From Natronocalculus amylovorans (lineage in GTDB: Archaea > Halobacteriota > Halobacteria > Halobacteriales > Haloferacaceae): 61,322 bases of DNA. The stretch spans positions 1-61,322 of the forward strand of contig NZ_JAKRVX010000011.1 of the NCBI RefSeq assembly GCF_023638035.1, given 5' to 3'. The notes beneath the pieces were generated by a model that was not told the origin of the DNA, ran no database searches, and saw nothing but the letters and a program-made list of their open reading frames with translations. Shown piece by piece: positions 24,569 through 33,691 of this stretch (position 1 is its first letter; each line of letters begins with the position of its first letter). The position numbers and the translations under genes were made by a program.

Positions 24569-25711
24569 GTGGGTGACGACGTAGCCCCACCCGGGCTTCT
24601 TGTTCCTGTTAAGCGGTCAGTAACACTTCGTAAAACTGTCGCTTACGCAATCGAGGAAGCTGCTCGACACGGAACTGATGAAGATCCGGTTCCGGTACAC
24701 TTTGTCTTTCTCGCAACGTGGCGGGACGAAGACCCGGGCACTGATGCTGAAAAGAAGGGCGCACAGAAACTACTTGAACGAATAACACTCTGGGCCAACG
24801 AGGACCAATCCGAGTTTGGGGCCAAGTCATCTGTTTCGGTCTCTACAACCACACTCGGCGGGGAGGCATATCTTTTTGATCCAGCAGATTACGCCAAGAT
24901 TCTTGCAACATACGCTTCCGAGCATGAACTCGATCGCGTCATTGTTGATCCAGAGTACTCGTTGGTTGGACACACAACACTTGTCCAACCGCTTGAGTAT
25001 GAACTGACCCGAACATCCTTGCGTGTCGATGAGGCACCAGTTGAGCGACCAACGCGTCGGAATCGACTTACAGGACGTACAAGCAAGGGGCGATTTATCG
25101 CGCTCTTCGGAACCTCGTTCCTGTTCTACCAGCTGCTCGGTGGGTTCACGAATTTCATCGGACCAGGTGTATTCGATATTGTGACCGGTGCGATCACCGC
25201 GCTTGTCGTTGCACTCACGCTCTCTAATATTTCGTTCTACCGAGAGCCAACGCTTGCATCTTCACCAAAGCGCCTTGCTCGTGGACTAATTTATGTACCA
25301 TACTTGCTCTTTGAGATCATCAAGTCGAATCTTATCGTTGCAAAAGTTATTCTCGATCCACGGATGCCGATCGATCCGCGAATGACAAAAGTAAAAATGT
25401 ACGTCGGAAGTGGGCTTCCGCTGATGACGCTTGCAAATAGCATTACGCTCACACCTGGAACCGTGACTGTTCGAGCAAACGATCAGGACTTATATGTTCA
25501 TTCACTGCTCCCTGCAGCGAGAGATGGCTTGTTCGATGGGGATTTAGAAAAATGGGTTCGGTTCGTATTCTACGGCCGATCAGCCGCACGGTTCCCATCA
25601 CCACGGGAGCGTGGTGACACCGAAGTTCTACAGGAACCTGTTGCGACCGATGGTGGCCACATAGAGACAACAGACGATGCGCATACAGACACAACGGAGG
25701 ATGAACAATGA
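24569..25711 (+). CDS. mnhE: Na+(K+)/H+ antiporter subunit E with N-terminal Usp-like domain
   Basis: 380 residues from the GTG at 24569; an ATG ten codons upstream (24539) is the alternative. Residues about 5-150 resemble a universal-stress-type alpha/beta domain (LLVPVKRSVTLRKTVAYAIE, then ASEHELDRVIVDPEYSLVG). Residues about 170-330 are the MnhE/MrpE membrane domain: helices at TSFLFYQLLGGFTNFIG and GAITALVVALTLSNISF, followed by the family core LLFEIIKSNLIVAKVIL and DPRMTKV. The fused soluble domain could sense a ligand or nucleotide. First of nine overlapping genes; its TGA overlaps the next ATG. Confidence 0.9.
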   Translation: MGDDVAPPGLLVPVKRSVTLRKTVAYAIEEAARHGTDEDPVPVHFVFLATWRDEDPGTDAEKKGAQKLLERITLWANEDQSEFGAKSSVSVSTTTLGGEAYLFDPADYAKILATYASEHELDRVIVDPEYSLVGHTTLVQPLEYELTRTSLRVDEAPVERPTRRNRLTGRTSKGRFIALFGTSFLFYQLLGGFTNFIGPGVFDIVTGAITALVVALTLSNISFYREPTLASSPKRLARGLIYVPYLLFEIIKSNLIVAKVILDPRMPIDPRMTKVKMYVGSGLPLMTLANSITLTPGTVTVRANDQDLYVHSLLPAARDGLFDGDLEKWVRFVFYGRSAARFPSPRERGDTEVLQEPVATDGGHIETTDDAHTDTTEDEQ

Positions 25712-26013
25712 CGCTTGTTGAAACAACGATCGTCGCAGGCTATACGCTTGGTGACCTCATGTTGGTCGCTGCTGCTGGCTTCGTGCTGCTTGCAATCGCC
25801 ATGCTATACCGGGCGATCAAAGGCCCAACTATGCAGGATCGCGTGCTTGCGGTGAACGTACTTGGAACAAACACAGTAGTCATTCTTGCGCTGCTTGGGG
25901 CAGCGCTTGCAGAGCCATGGTTCCTTGATATCGCACTTGTGTACGCGCTGTTGAACTTTCTAATGGCGATCGCAATCTCGAAATTCACCGTCGAGCGAGG
26001 TGGTGTGATTTGA
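25708..26013 (+). CDS. mnhF: Na+(K+)/H+ antiporter subunit F
   Basis: 101 residues with three hydrophobic helices. The conserved stretch YRAIKGPTMQDRVLAVNVLG between helices one and two is diagnostic of MnhF/MrpF. Start ATG overlaps the mnhE stop (ATGA). A small membrane subunit of the multi-subunit Mrp antiporter. Confidence 0.92.
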   Translation: MTLVETTIVAGYTLGDLMLVAAAGFVLLAIAMLYRAIKGPTMQDRVLAVNVLGTNTVVILALLGAALAEPWFLDIALVYALLNFLMAIAISKFTVERGGVI

Positions 26014-26330
26014 TCGAATCCATCCGCATTGCAGCAATCTTGCTGTTCATCGTGGTTGGACTGTTCTTCACGCTTGTCTCCGCAGCGGGTGTCATTCGAC
26101 TCCCAGATGTCTTCTCGCGTGCACACACTGCATCGCAGGCTGACACACTCGGTGCTGGTTTTGCGCTTGCAGCGGTTGCGCTCACGATCGGCTGGGATTC
26201 AACTGCAGCAAAGACGGTCCTCTTGCTGTTCTTCATTTTCGTGACGAACCCAACTGCAGCACACGCGATTGCACGTGCAGCATATGAAGAGGGCGTTGAA
26301 CCGTGGACGAAAGGGGAGGAGCGACGATGA
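26010..26330 (+). CDS. mnhG: Na+(K+)/H+ antiporter subunit G
   Basis: 106 residues, start TTG at 26010 overlapping the mnhF stop. Three hydrophobic helices; AAGVIRLPDVFSRAHTASQA is the MnhG/MrpG signature, and VTNPTAAHAIARAAYEEG closes the domain. The TTG start is supported by spacing and by the family N-terminus directly following it. Confidence 0.92.
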   Translation: MIESIRIAAILLFIVVGLFFTLVSAAGVIRLPDVFSRAHTASQADTLGAGFALAAVALTIGWDSTAAKTVLLLFFIFVTNPTAAHAIARAAYEEGVEPWTKGEERR

Positions 26331-26872
26331 CAATGATTACGCCACTTGAGTTGACACTGTTCGTCTTCGTATTGATTACCGCAATAATGACGGCACTGTT
26401 CCGTGATGTGCTTGCATCGATCGTCATCTTTGCAGCCTACAGCCTTGGTCTCGCAGTTGTCTACACGTTCTATCGAGCGCCCGATGTTGGGCTTACTGAG
26501 GCTGCAATCGGAGCCGGAATCACGACGATTTTATTGCTGTTGACGATTGCGAAAACAACACGACCACGTCACGATGAGACATTTGAAAAAATCAACTGGC
26601 CGGCAGCAGGTGTATGCGGGCTCTTTGCACTCGTCCTTGGGGCAACAATGTTCGCATTCCCTGCAGTTGGGGATCCAAACGCCCCTGCAATGACAAATCC
26701 GGATGTAACGGTCTACTACATCGAGAACGCATATCAAGAAACCGGCGTTGAGAATGCGGTCACAGCCGTGTTAGCTGCCTACCGTGGATTCGATACGTTC
26801 GGCGAGGCGGTCGTTGTCTTCGCTGCCGGTGTTGCAAGCCTCATCGTCCTTGGACGGGAGGTGTTCGCATGA
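26327..26872 (+). CDS. Antiporter subunit with DUF4040 / MrpA C-terminal (MbhD-MbhE-like) domains
   Basis: 181 residues from the ATG at 26327, chosen because it forms an ATGA overlap with the mnhG stop; a GTG eight codons upstream is in frame. Residues 8-80 carry the DUF4040/MbhD pattern (FRDVLASIVIFAAYSLGLA, FYRAPDVGLTEAAIGAGITT). The second half resembles MbhE: AYQETGVENAVTAVLAAYRG and FDTFGEAVVVFAAGVASL. In classical Mrp systems these parts are the C-terminal section of MrpA; here they form a separate gene, so the MrpA equivalent is split. Confidence 0.88.
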   Translation: MTMITPLELTLFVFVLITAIMTALFRDVLASIVIFAAYSLGLAVVYTFYRAPDVGLTEAAIGAGITTILLLLTIAKTTRPRHDETFEKINWPAAGVCGLFALVLGATMFAFPAVGDPNAPAMTNPDVTVYYIENAYQETGVENAVTAVLAAYRGFDTFGEAVVVFAAGVASLIVLGREVFA

Positions 26873-27438
26873 GCACCGACAGCTCGTCCGATCGCCCCGT
26901 TCGTGAAGATGAACGACTTGATAGCGATGGCGTTGCCCGACAACGTCCAGCATACACGGAGAGTCAAGTCATTATGACGACCGTGAAGGTCGTTGTGCCG
27001 TTTGTGCTCACCTACGGTCTGTATATGATGTTCCACGGTGCTGGCTCACCAGGAGGTAGTTTCCAAGGGGGAGCACTGGTTGCATCCGTTATCATTATGA
27101 TCGCATTCGCATTCGGAATCGATGCAACACGGATTTGGGTTTCGAACACGATTCTTGTTGGATTAGCAACGGTTGGTGTCTTGATCTTCGGTGGGCTTGC
27201 GCTTGCGACGATCGCCCTCGGTGGTGCCTTCCTTGATTACTCGGAGTTGTTGATCCTCAATGCGATTGTTGAGCTTCCTGCAAATGAGTGGGCAAAGTGG
27301 GGAATGGAAACGATCGAAATCGGCGGCATTGCATTTATTGTCGCCGGTGTTTTGATGGGACTGTTCTTTTTGCTTGCTTCAGGGTATGACCCAGAGGCAG
27401 ACTCTGGGCACACAGCGGAGGTGCGAGCAGATGACTGA
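26869..27438 (+). CDS. mnhB: Na+(K+)/H+ antiporter subunit B
   Basis: 189 residues. After an acidic N-terminal extension of about 30 residues, four hydrophobic helices follow. FVLTYGLYMMFHGAGSPGGS and FQGGALVASVIIM are the MnhB/MrpB signature (H-G-x-x-x-P-G-G-G-F-Q-G-G). The start overlaps the previous stop and its own stop overlaps mnhC. Confidence 0.92.
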   Translation: MSTDSSSDRPVREDERLDSDGVARQRPAYTESQVIMTTVKVVVPFVLTYGLYMMFHGAGSPGGSFQGGALVASVIIMIAFAFGIDATRIWVSNTILVGLATVGVLIFGGLALATIALGGAFLDYSELLILNAIVELPANEWAKWGMETIEIGGIAFIVAGVLMGLFFLLASGYDPEADSGHTAEVRADD

Positions 27439-27811
27439 GGCAACGCTTGTTGATGTCTTTACGACACGACACGCCTACGTCATGTTCGTCCTTCTTGCAT
27501 CGATCGGACTCTACATGATGATTGCAAACCAGAATCTCGTTAAGAAGCTTATTGGACTCAATATGTTCCAAACTGGCGTCTTCCTCTTCTTTGTAACGAC
27601 GGCGTTTGTCCAGGGTGGATCTGCGCCAGTTATCCCACCAGACGGCTCTGGTGGCCCGTTTGTGAGCCCGCTTCCACACGTGATTGTGCTCACCGCGATC
27701 GTTGTTGGTGTGAGCCTCACAGCGGTTGGGCTTGCGCTGATTATCCGACTCTATACGGAATACGGGACACTTCGCGCTGATTCGCTTCGGGAGGTGATGC
27801 AGAATGAGTGA
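27431..27811 (+). CDS. mnhC: Na+(K+)/H+ antiporter subunit C (NuoK-like)
   Basis: 126 residues from the ATG at 27431, overlapping the mnhB stop by eight bases; an open frame 19 codons longer lies inside mnhB and is rejected. NuoK-like fold with three helices: YVMFVLLASIGLYMMIANQN, KLIGLNMFQTGVFLFFVTTA and HVIVLTAIVVGVSLTAVGLA. The loop PVIPPDGSGGPFVSPLPH is typical of MrpC. Confidence 0.92.
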   Translation: MTEATLVDVFTTRHAYVMFVLLASIGLYMMIANQNLVKKLIGLNMFQTGVFLFFVTTAFVQGGSAPVIPPDGSGGPFVSPLPHVIVLTAIVVGVSLTAVGLALIIRLYTEYGTLRADSLREVMQNE

Positions 27812-29336
27812 TGTTGTGCTTCCACTGCTTGTTGCGCTGCCGATTATGATCTCGGTTCTGCCACTCATCTTCGGCTTAAAATATGAAAACGCAGGGTGGC
27901 CGATCGCCATGGGTGGATCGCTTACCGTCCTTGCGCTCGCAGTGTACACGATCACAGAAGTTGCTGCGAACGGCCGGCTGATTCATGCACTCGGAAACTA
28001 CCCACAGCCGTACGGGATCGAACTTGTCGGTGATGAGCTTTCAACACTGATTGTACTCCTCATCGGTCTCGTTTCCGTACTCGTGCTTGTTTACTCACGC
28101 ACGCGAGGCCCATACGGCAATGCGTTCCACAGCGGCTACCTCTTACTGACTGGTGGACTGCTTGGTGTTGTCCTTACAGGCGACCTGTTCAATCTGTTCG
28201 TCTTCCTTGAGATTACAGGGCTCGTAACGTATGCGCTTGTTGCAAGCGATCGAAGCGGAAAGTCCGCCTATGCTGCGCTCAAATACGTCTTCCTCGGAAC
28301 GATTGGTGCATCGCTGTACCTCATCGGGGTTGGCTATCTTTACGTGGCAACAGGGACGCTCAACATGCGCGATCTGCAAGGTGCGATCGAAACAGTCGGA
28401 TACACCGATCCCCTGATTCAGGCAGCCTTTGGGTTCATTCTCGTTGGCTTTGCGCTGAAGGTTGCGCTGTTCCCACTACACACCTGGCAGCCGGATGCGT
28501 ACGCCTATGCGCCGGACTCGGTGTCCGCATACATCTCTGCACTGGTCTCGACCGCTGCAGCATACGCACTGATTCGGATTTCGTTCGACGTCTTCACTGT
28601 TGAGTTCTTCCTTGTAAACGATCTCATCAGCACGGCGATAATGGCCGCCGCATCCGTCAGCATCGTTGTTGGCAGTCTGCTCGCACTGATGCAGACCGAA
28701 ATCAAGCGGATGTTTGCGTACTCATCGGTCGCACAGTTTGGAATGATCGTTGCTGCGATCGCAGTCGCAAATGAGACTGCGGTTTTCGGTGCAATCATTC
28801 ACCTCTTCGGTCATGGGCTGATGAAGGCCGGCCTCTTCATGGCCGCAGGGATTCTTGCGGCAGTGTACGGCGCTCGAACAATTGATGAGTATGCTGGATT
28901 GGCGAACCGATCGCCGTTCACCGCGGCCTCGATCGCGGTAATTGGAATCGCACTGATCGGAATCCCACCGTCGATCGGCTTCCTTGGTAAATGGTTCATT
29001 GGTCTCGGTGCAGTCGAAGCCGGCGAGTGGGGCGTTGCGTTTGTCATCTTCGTCAGTACGATGTTGACACTCGCGTACGTCTTCCGTATCATCGAGAAGC
29101 TCTACTTCGATCCACCTGGTGACCCACACGGCCACGGTTCTGACCACGAGCATGAACATGAGCACGATGGCGCTGCAACCGATGGCGGCCACGAACTGGT
29201 TGCAGATACCAGTGCAGTGACTGTTGGGATGGTCGTCATGGTCGTGTCGATCACCATTGCGGTCGTCGCACTTGGCTTCTCGTGGGAACTGTTCTTCGAC
29301 CTGCTTGCCCCAGTACTTGAGAGGTTCTTCCAATGA
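27804..29336 (+). CDS. mnhD1: Na+(K+)/H+ antiporter subunit D, first copy (NuoL/M/N-like)
   Basis: 510 residues, about 14 membrane helices of the proton-pumping NuoL/M/N type. The channel signatures are present: the glutamate in FNLFVFLEITGLVTYALVA, the lysine in FVLVGFALKVALFPLHTWQP-type sequence (LVGFALKVALFPLHTWQPD), and HGLMKAGLFMAAG. A His/Asp-rich loop (GHGSDHEHEHEHDGAA, about residues 443-458) lies near the C-terminus and may bind metal. One of three paralogous large subunits in the operon; together they drive Na+ or K+ export against proton uptake. Confidence 0.92.
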   Translation: MSDVVLPLLVALPIMISVLPLIFGLKYENAGWPIAMGGSLTVLALAVYTITEVAANGRLIHALGNYPQPYGIELVGDELSTLIVLLIGLVSVLVLVYSRTRGPYGNAFHSGYLLLTGGLLGVVLTGDLFNLFVFLEITGLVTYALVASDRSGKSAYAALKYVFLGTIGASLYLIGVGYLYVATGTLNMRDLQGAIETVGYTDPLIQAAFGFILVGFALKVALFPLHTWQPDAYAYAPDSVSAYISALVSTAAAYALIRISFDVFTVEFFLVNDLISTAIMAAASVSIVVGSLLALMQTEIKRMFAYSSVAQFGMIVAAIAVANETAVFGAIIHLFGHGLMKAGLFMAAGILAAVYGARTIDEYAGLANRSPFTAASIAVIGIALIGIPPSIGFLGKWFIGLGAVEAGEWGVAFVIFVSTMLTLAYVFRIIEKLYFDPPGDPHGHGSDHEHEHEHDGAATDGGHELVADTSAVTVGMVVMVVSITIAVVALGFSWELFFDLLAPVLERFFQ

Positions 29337-31225
29337 CTGAAGTTATTGATATCCGACCACTTGCAGCTATCTTAGTATCGCTTATCGCAACCGGACTGAT
29401 CATCGCCTCCTACAAATATCCGAACGTCCGTGAGGGATGGTCAATACTTGCTGCTGTGACGAAGTTCGGTATCGTCGCCAGTATGTTCCCGGGTGTGATG
29501 AACGGGACAGTCTATGTCTCGAACATTGGGACAATTCTCCCCGGTGTTGATTTCGTTCTTCGTGCAGATCCGCTTGGAATGCTGTTTGCGACCCTTGCAA
29601 GCCTGCTTTGGGTAATTACCAGCTTCTACTGTATCGGCTATATGCGGGGGCTGAACGAACATGGACAGACACGATTCTTTGCTTCCTTTGCGGCATCCGT
29701 CTCCGCGGCGATCGGAATTGCGTTCTCCGGCAACCTGGTAACGATTTTCATCTTCTATGAACTGTTGTCGGTTGCCACCTACCCGCTCGTTGCACACGAT
29801 GAAACCGCAGAAGCACGTGCTGCCGGGCGAAAGTACCTTGGGTACACGTTCTTCGGTGGCGGTGTGTTGGTGCTTGCGGGAACCGCGCTTGTCTACTGGA
29901 TCGCAGGCACAACAGACTTCACCGCTGGTGGGATCTCTGCGCTTGCAACCGCGGATCCGCTCGTTGCACAGATTACGTTCATCATCCTTGCGATCGGATT
30001 CGGTGTCAAAGCCGGACTGATGCCGCTTCACCAGTGGCTCCCAGTTGCGATGGTTGCTCCAACACCGGTTTCAGGATTGCTACATGCGGTGGCGGTTGTG
30101 AAATCCGGTGCATTCGGTGTTGCTCGGGTTGTCCTTGACGTGTTCGGACCGGAGTTCCTCTACACGCTTGGAATGGGGCTTGTTATTTCGACGATCGCAG
30201 CGATTACGCTCACTGCAGCAAGCCTGATTGCGATCCGAAAAGACCACCTCAAACAGCGACTGGCCTACTCGACGGTCAGCCAGCTCAGCTATATTGTGCT
30301 TGGGCTCGGTTTGTTCGGCTGGTATGGGCTTGTTGGTGCACTGTTGCACATTCCAGCACACGCATTCATGAAGCTCACCCTGTTCTTCTGTGCGGGTGCA
30401 ATCCACGTTGAAACACACACAGACTACATTAGTCAGATGGCCGGGATCGGAAAACGAATGCCGGTTACGTTGGGCGCATTTACGATCGCTGCTGCCGGTA
30501 TGGCCGGGATACCGCTGCTTGCAGGGTTTGTCAGCAAATACTACATGCTCATTGGCGGAATCCAGATGGGTGCTGAACTCACACCGATTGCGTACTATCT
30601 CGTTGGTGCGCTATTGCTTTCAGGTGTGTTGAACATCGTCTACTTCTGGCCGGTTGTCTACACCGCATTCTTTGAGGCGGAAGACAAACATGACGCAAAG
30701 CCGCTTGTTGATTTCAAACTCGGTGGCGAGACTCGATCGGTGCTTCCTGCAGCAGACGGTGGCAACGATCGATCGCCACGGACAGACGGTGGAAAACCGG
30801 ATGGAGATGGAAACGACGCCGAACTCACCGGCGTTGTCGAACCCGATGTTGACCCCGAAGAGATTGAATACGAAGATAGTGAGTTCGACGATAGCAATAT
30901 TGCAGCTCGACTCAACCCGAGCGACCATACAACGCCTTCGCACAACAATGAAGAACACACTGGTGACGACACACATGCACATGACGATCACGACGACACT
31001 GAATCGCATGACGAACATCACCACCACGGTGGCCCACCAGCTGGTGGCTGGGAGCATATCCACGGCCGCGATCTCTGGCTCGGAAAAGAGACAACGTGGT
31101 TCATGCTTGGTCCGATCCTCGCAGCCGTGACTGGTGCACTCCTTATCGGTACCATCCCATACAGCGTTGGGTTCCTCGAACTGATCGAGGTCATCGTTGA
31201 GGGTGCGGGGGTGAGCCGCCCATGA
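29333..31225 (+). CDS. mnhD2: Antiporter large subunit, second copy, with His/Asp-rich insert
   Basis: 630 residues. The NuoL/M/N-like core (FIFYELLSVATYPLVAHDET, AIGFGVKAGLMPLHQWLPVA, PTPVSGLLHAVAVVKSGAFG) occupies residues 1-445. Residues about 446-584 form a hydrophilic, acidic and histidine-rich insert ending in DDHDDTESHDEHHHHGGPP, after which a last membrane helix (TWFMLGPILAAVTGALLIG) follows. The PTPVSGLLHAVAVVK motif is closer to MrpA/NuoL-type subunits than that of the first copy. Insert function is unknown; by its composition it may bind Zn2+ or similar ions. Confidence 0.9.
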   Translation: MTEVIDIRPLAAILVSLIATGLIIASYKYPNVREGWSILAAVTKFGIVASMFPGVMNGTVYVSNIGTILPGVDFVLRADPLGMLFATLASLLWVITSFYCIGYMRGLNEHGQTRFFASFAASVSAAIGIAFSGNLVTIFIFYELLSVATYPLVAHDETAEARAAGRKYLGYTFFGGGVLVLAGTALVYWIAGTTDFTAGGISALATADPLVAQITFIILAIGFGVKAGLMPLHQWLPVAMVAPTPVSGLLHAVAVVKSGAFGVARVVLDVFGPEFLYTLGMGLVISTIAAITLTAASLIAIRKDHLKQRLAYSTVSQLSYIVLGLGLFGWYGLVGALLHIPAHAFMKLTLFFCAGAIHVETHTDYISQMAGIGKRMPVTLGAFTIAAAGMAGIPLLAGFVSKYYMLIGGIQMGAELTPIAYYLVGALLLSGVLNIVYFWPVVYTAFFEAEDKHDAKPLVDFKLGGETRSVLPAADGGNDRSPRTDGGKPDGDGNDAELTGVVEPDVDPEEIEYEDSEFDDSNIAARLNPSDHTTPSHNNEEHTGDDTHAHDDHDDTESHDEHHHHGGPPAGGWEHIHGRDLWLGKETTWFMLGPILAAVTGALLIGTIPYSVGFLELIEVIVEGAGVSRP

Positions 31226-33021
31226 GCGCGCTTGGAACCCCGCTGCTTGTCGATTCCGTCACAACAATTCCACCATTCGCGTGGATCGCGCTTGCAGCAT
31301 TCGTGGTGCTGTTTTTGCCACGCCAAGCCGGTCATGCGGTTGCGGCAATCGCAACAGCACTCGTTGGCATCCAAGCATTTCTCATAGACGACGGTATCTA
31401 TGCTGAGGCTGCATTCCTTGGCTTTGAAGCCGTCTTCCTCAATGTGGATCCCGCCTCACGGACGATGGCGATCGGTGTCGGTATTATCGCCACGGCAGCG
31501 GTCATCTACTCGTGGGGATCGGAGGCGTCGAAAGTACAGACTGCATTTGCACTGTCGTACGTTTCAAGCACGCTCGGTGTCATTTATGCTGGTGACTGGC
31601 TCTCGCTCATCTTCTTCTGGGAGCTGATGGCCGTCACAAGCACGGCGCTTGTTTGGTACTATGGCGGTGACGCAATCCGTGCAGGGTATCGGTATGCGAT
31701 CGCTCACGGTATCGGTGGCACACTCTTACTTGGTGCGGTTGTTGTCCACTATGTTGCGGTCGGCTCGTTCCTCTTTACCGCCGAGCCTGGAATTGCAGCA
31801 GGTGCAGCTGCACTGCTTGCCGCGCTCGGGATTGGTGTGAACTGTGGATTTATTCTGCTTCACACCTGGATTCCAGATACCTACCCGCGTCCACACATTG
31901 CTGCATCCGTCTTCCTCTCCGTGTTTACGACGAAAACTGCGGTGTTAGTCATGTACCGTGCGTTCCCTGAGGGAGCACTCTGGCTTGCATACCTTGGTGG
32001 ATCGATGGCCGTCTACGGTGTCTTCTTTGCCCTGCTGCAGTACAATCCACGTCGTCTCCTTTCCTACCATATTCAGGCGCAGGTTGGATACATGCTCGCG
32101 GGGATTGGGGCTGCAGCCCTTGTAACAAGCGAGCCAAGCAGCTTTGCGAGTGCATCCGGTATCGCACACGCGTTCAACAATATTCTCTACAAGAGTCTGT
32201 TGTTCATGGCTGTTGGTGTTGTGATCTACCGTACTGGTGAGAATGATATCCGGAACCTCGGTGGGCTCTGGAAGGTGATGCCGATCACATTTGCTGCGTA
32301 TCTCATCGGTGCGCTCTCAATTACTGCCGTTCCTGGATTCAGTGGCTTCATTTCGAAAGGGATGGTACTAGATGCGGCCCACGATGTTGATACCGTTCCA
32401 TTCCTTCTTGGTGAGGACCTCCTCTGGTGGCTCCTCATCATCGGTGGTGTTGGGACGTTCATGTCCTTCATCAAACTTGGATACTACATCTTCTTCCACG
32501 GAGAATCGGATATCCAGCCAAAAGATGCGACCACAGGGCAGATCGTCGCAATGTTCGGTGCTGGTGCGGTCTGTCTGTACTACGGAATCGCGTACGGTGG
32601 GTTTCTCTCGCTGCTTCCAGGCAGTGTTGAATGGACAACGGACCCGTACAGTACCGGCCACCTAACTGAGGCAGCGGGACTTGCGATCGCAGGCTTTGTT
32701 GGGTTTGCACTGCTGAAAAAGCCGCTTGGCAAACTTGCACATGTCATGCGAGACGTTGACACAGTTATCAACCCGGCCGTGTTTTACACTGGTCGTGTGT
32801 TCGTCTGGGGAGTTACTGAGGTGTGGGCCGCTGTCGATCGGTTCGTCATGAATACGCTCAGCACGCTCAAACGTCTCGGAAGCAACCCGGAAGCAACAGT
32901 CCGAAAAGCAGGATTTGGCACTGAAAGTAAACCGATTTATCTCCGATCGGACGTTGGACGGAGCGTTTTCATCCTGACGACGATTATGTTCGTCGCGCTT
33001 GTGGTCCTGCTGTTTGGGTAA
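31222..33021 (+). CDS. mnhD3: Antiporter large subunit, third copy
   Basis: 599 residues, NuoL/M/N family. Channel motifs: LIFFWELMAVTSTALVWYYG (glutamate), NCGFILLHTWIPDTYPRPHI in place of the usual lysine-proline segment, and HAFNNILYKSLLFMAVGVVI (lysine). The C-terminal ~90 residues after the last core helix include an amphipathic stretch (RDVDTVINPAVFYTGRVFVW) and a final helix, as in the lateral-helix subunit of complex I. Last gene of the operon; a 150-base gap follows before a pilin gene. Confidence 0.9.
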   Translation: MSALGTPLLVDSVTTIPPFAWIALAAFVVLFLPRQAGHAVAAIATALVGIQAFLIDDGIYAEAAFLGFEAVFLNVDPASRTMAIGVGIIATAAVIYSWGSEASKVQTAFALSYVSSTLGVIYAGDWLSLIFFWELMAVTSTALVWYYGGDAIRAGYRYAIAHGIGGTLLLGAVVVHYVAVGSFLFTAEPGIAAGAAALLAALGIGVNCGFILLHTWIPDTYPRPHIAASVFLSVFTTKTAVLVMYRAFPEGALWLAYLGGSMAVYGVFFALLQYNPRRLLSYHIQAQVGYMLAGIGAAALVTSEPSSFASASGIAHAFNNILYKSLLFMAVGVVIYRTGENDIRNLGGLWKVMPITFAAYLIGALSITAVPGFSGFISKGMVLDAAHDVDTVPFLLGEDLLWWLLIIGGVGTFMSFIKLGYYIFFHGESDIQPKDATTGQIVAMFGAGAVCLYYGIAYGGFLSLLPGSVEWTTDPYSTGHLTEAAGLAIAGFVGFALLKKPLGKLAHVMRDVDTVINPAVFYTGRVFVWGVTEVWAAVDRFVMNTLSTLKRLGSNPEATVRKAGFGTESKPIYLRSDVGRSVFILTTIMFVALVVLLFG

Positions 33022-33096
33022 CTACGGACCACACCACATTTCGTCTGTGAATTCCACAATATGCGGTAGGTATATGTATACCAATATCATACCATA

Positions 33097-33110
33097 TTTA
33101 TATCCTTTGC
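33097..33110 (+). promoter_or_regulatory. Putative promoter and inverted repeat upstream of the 33174 pilin
   Basis: CCATATTTATATCC at 33097-33110 is a strong TATA-like element about 65-75 bases before the ATG, implying a short leader. Just upstream (about 33070-33083) is GGTATA-TG-TATACC, a 6-bp inverted repeat with a 2-base spacer that may be an operator. Confidence 0.4.
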
Positions 33111-33173
33111 TAACGTAGCGTTACTTTGAACAGAAACTGTCGGTTACGATCGACGACTGTTCTGGAGCTACTG

Positions 33174-33617
33174 ATGCACATCAAACAATTCATCACCAGT
33201 CAACGCGCTGTCTCGCCAGTTATCGGGGTTATCCTCATGGTCGCAATAACAGTCATCCTCGCAGCTGTTGTTGGGACGTTTGTGATTGGGCTTGGCGATT
33301 CAATCGGAACTGCACCGACTGCGAACTTTAATTTCGATTACACGAATGCAACTGGGAATGACACCCTCGTAATCACACACAGCGGCGGTGACACGATCGA
33401 TGGGAGCCAGCTATCGATCGTTGCCTCTGGTGTTGAACTCTCTCCATCTGATACCACCTGGAGTGGTGGCTATGACGGCGCTGCACGGGTGAATGCTGGA
33501 CAAAGCATTACTGTTGAAGAGGGCAATCTCAGCGACGCAACGATCCGTCTCGTCTGGACTGACGCAAGCGGTGATCGAAGTGCAACTCTCGCAACGTGGA
33601 GTGGCCCGAACGCATAG
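33174..33617 (+). CDS. Type IV pilin
   Basis: 147 residues from the ATG at 33174; the open frame reaches 16 codons further upstream without support. [20 protein letters not shown] at residues 9-28 gives the prepilin site and conserved H-domain shared with the pilin at 22694. The mature domain is about 105 residues, beta-rich, Thr/Ser/Gly-rich, with [20 protein letters not shown] near the end. The two pilins share their H-domain and the VRLVW...SGDR-type ending, so they are paralogues. It likely uses the PilB/PilC machine of this or another locus. Confidence 0.88.
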   Translation: MHIKQFITSQRAVSPVIGVILMVAITVILAAVVGTFVIGLGDSIGTAPTANFNFDYTNATGNDTLVITHSGGDTIDGSQLSIVASGVELSPSDTTWSGGYDGAARVNAGQSITVEEGNLSDATIRLVWTDASGDRSATLATWSGPNA

Positions 33618-33663
33618 ATTGGGCCGTGATATCAGGCCCACTACAGCGATCGAACCGCCACCT

Positions 33664-33671
33664 TTTATGTG
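33664..33671 (+). promoter_or_regulatory. Putative TATA box of hpt
   Basis: TTTTATGT at 33664-33671 lies 21-28 bases upstream of the ATG at 33692, consistent with leaderless transcription. Confidence 0.5.
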
Positions 33672-33691
33672 ACACCTCTTGTATCCGCAAC

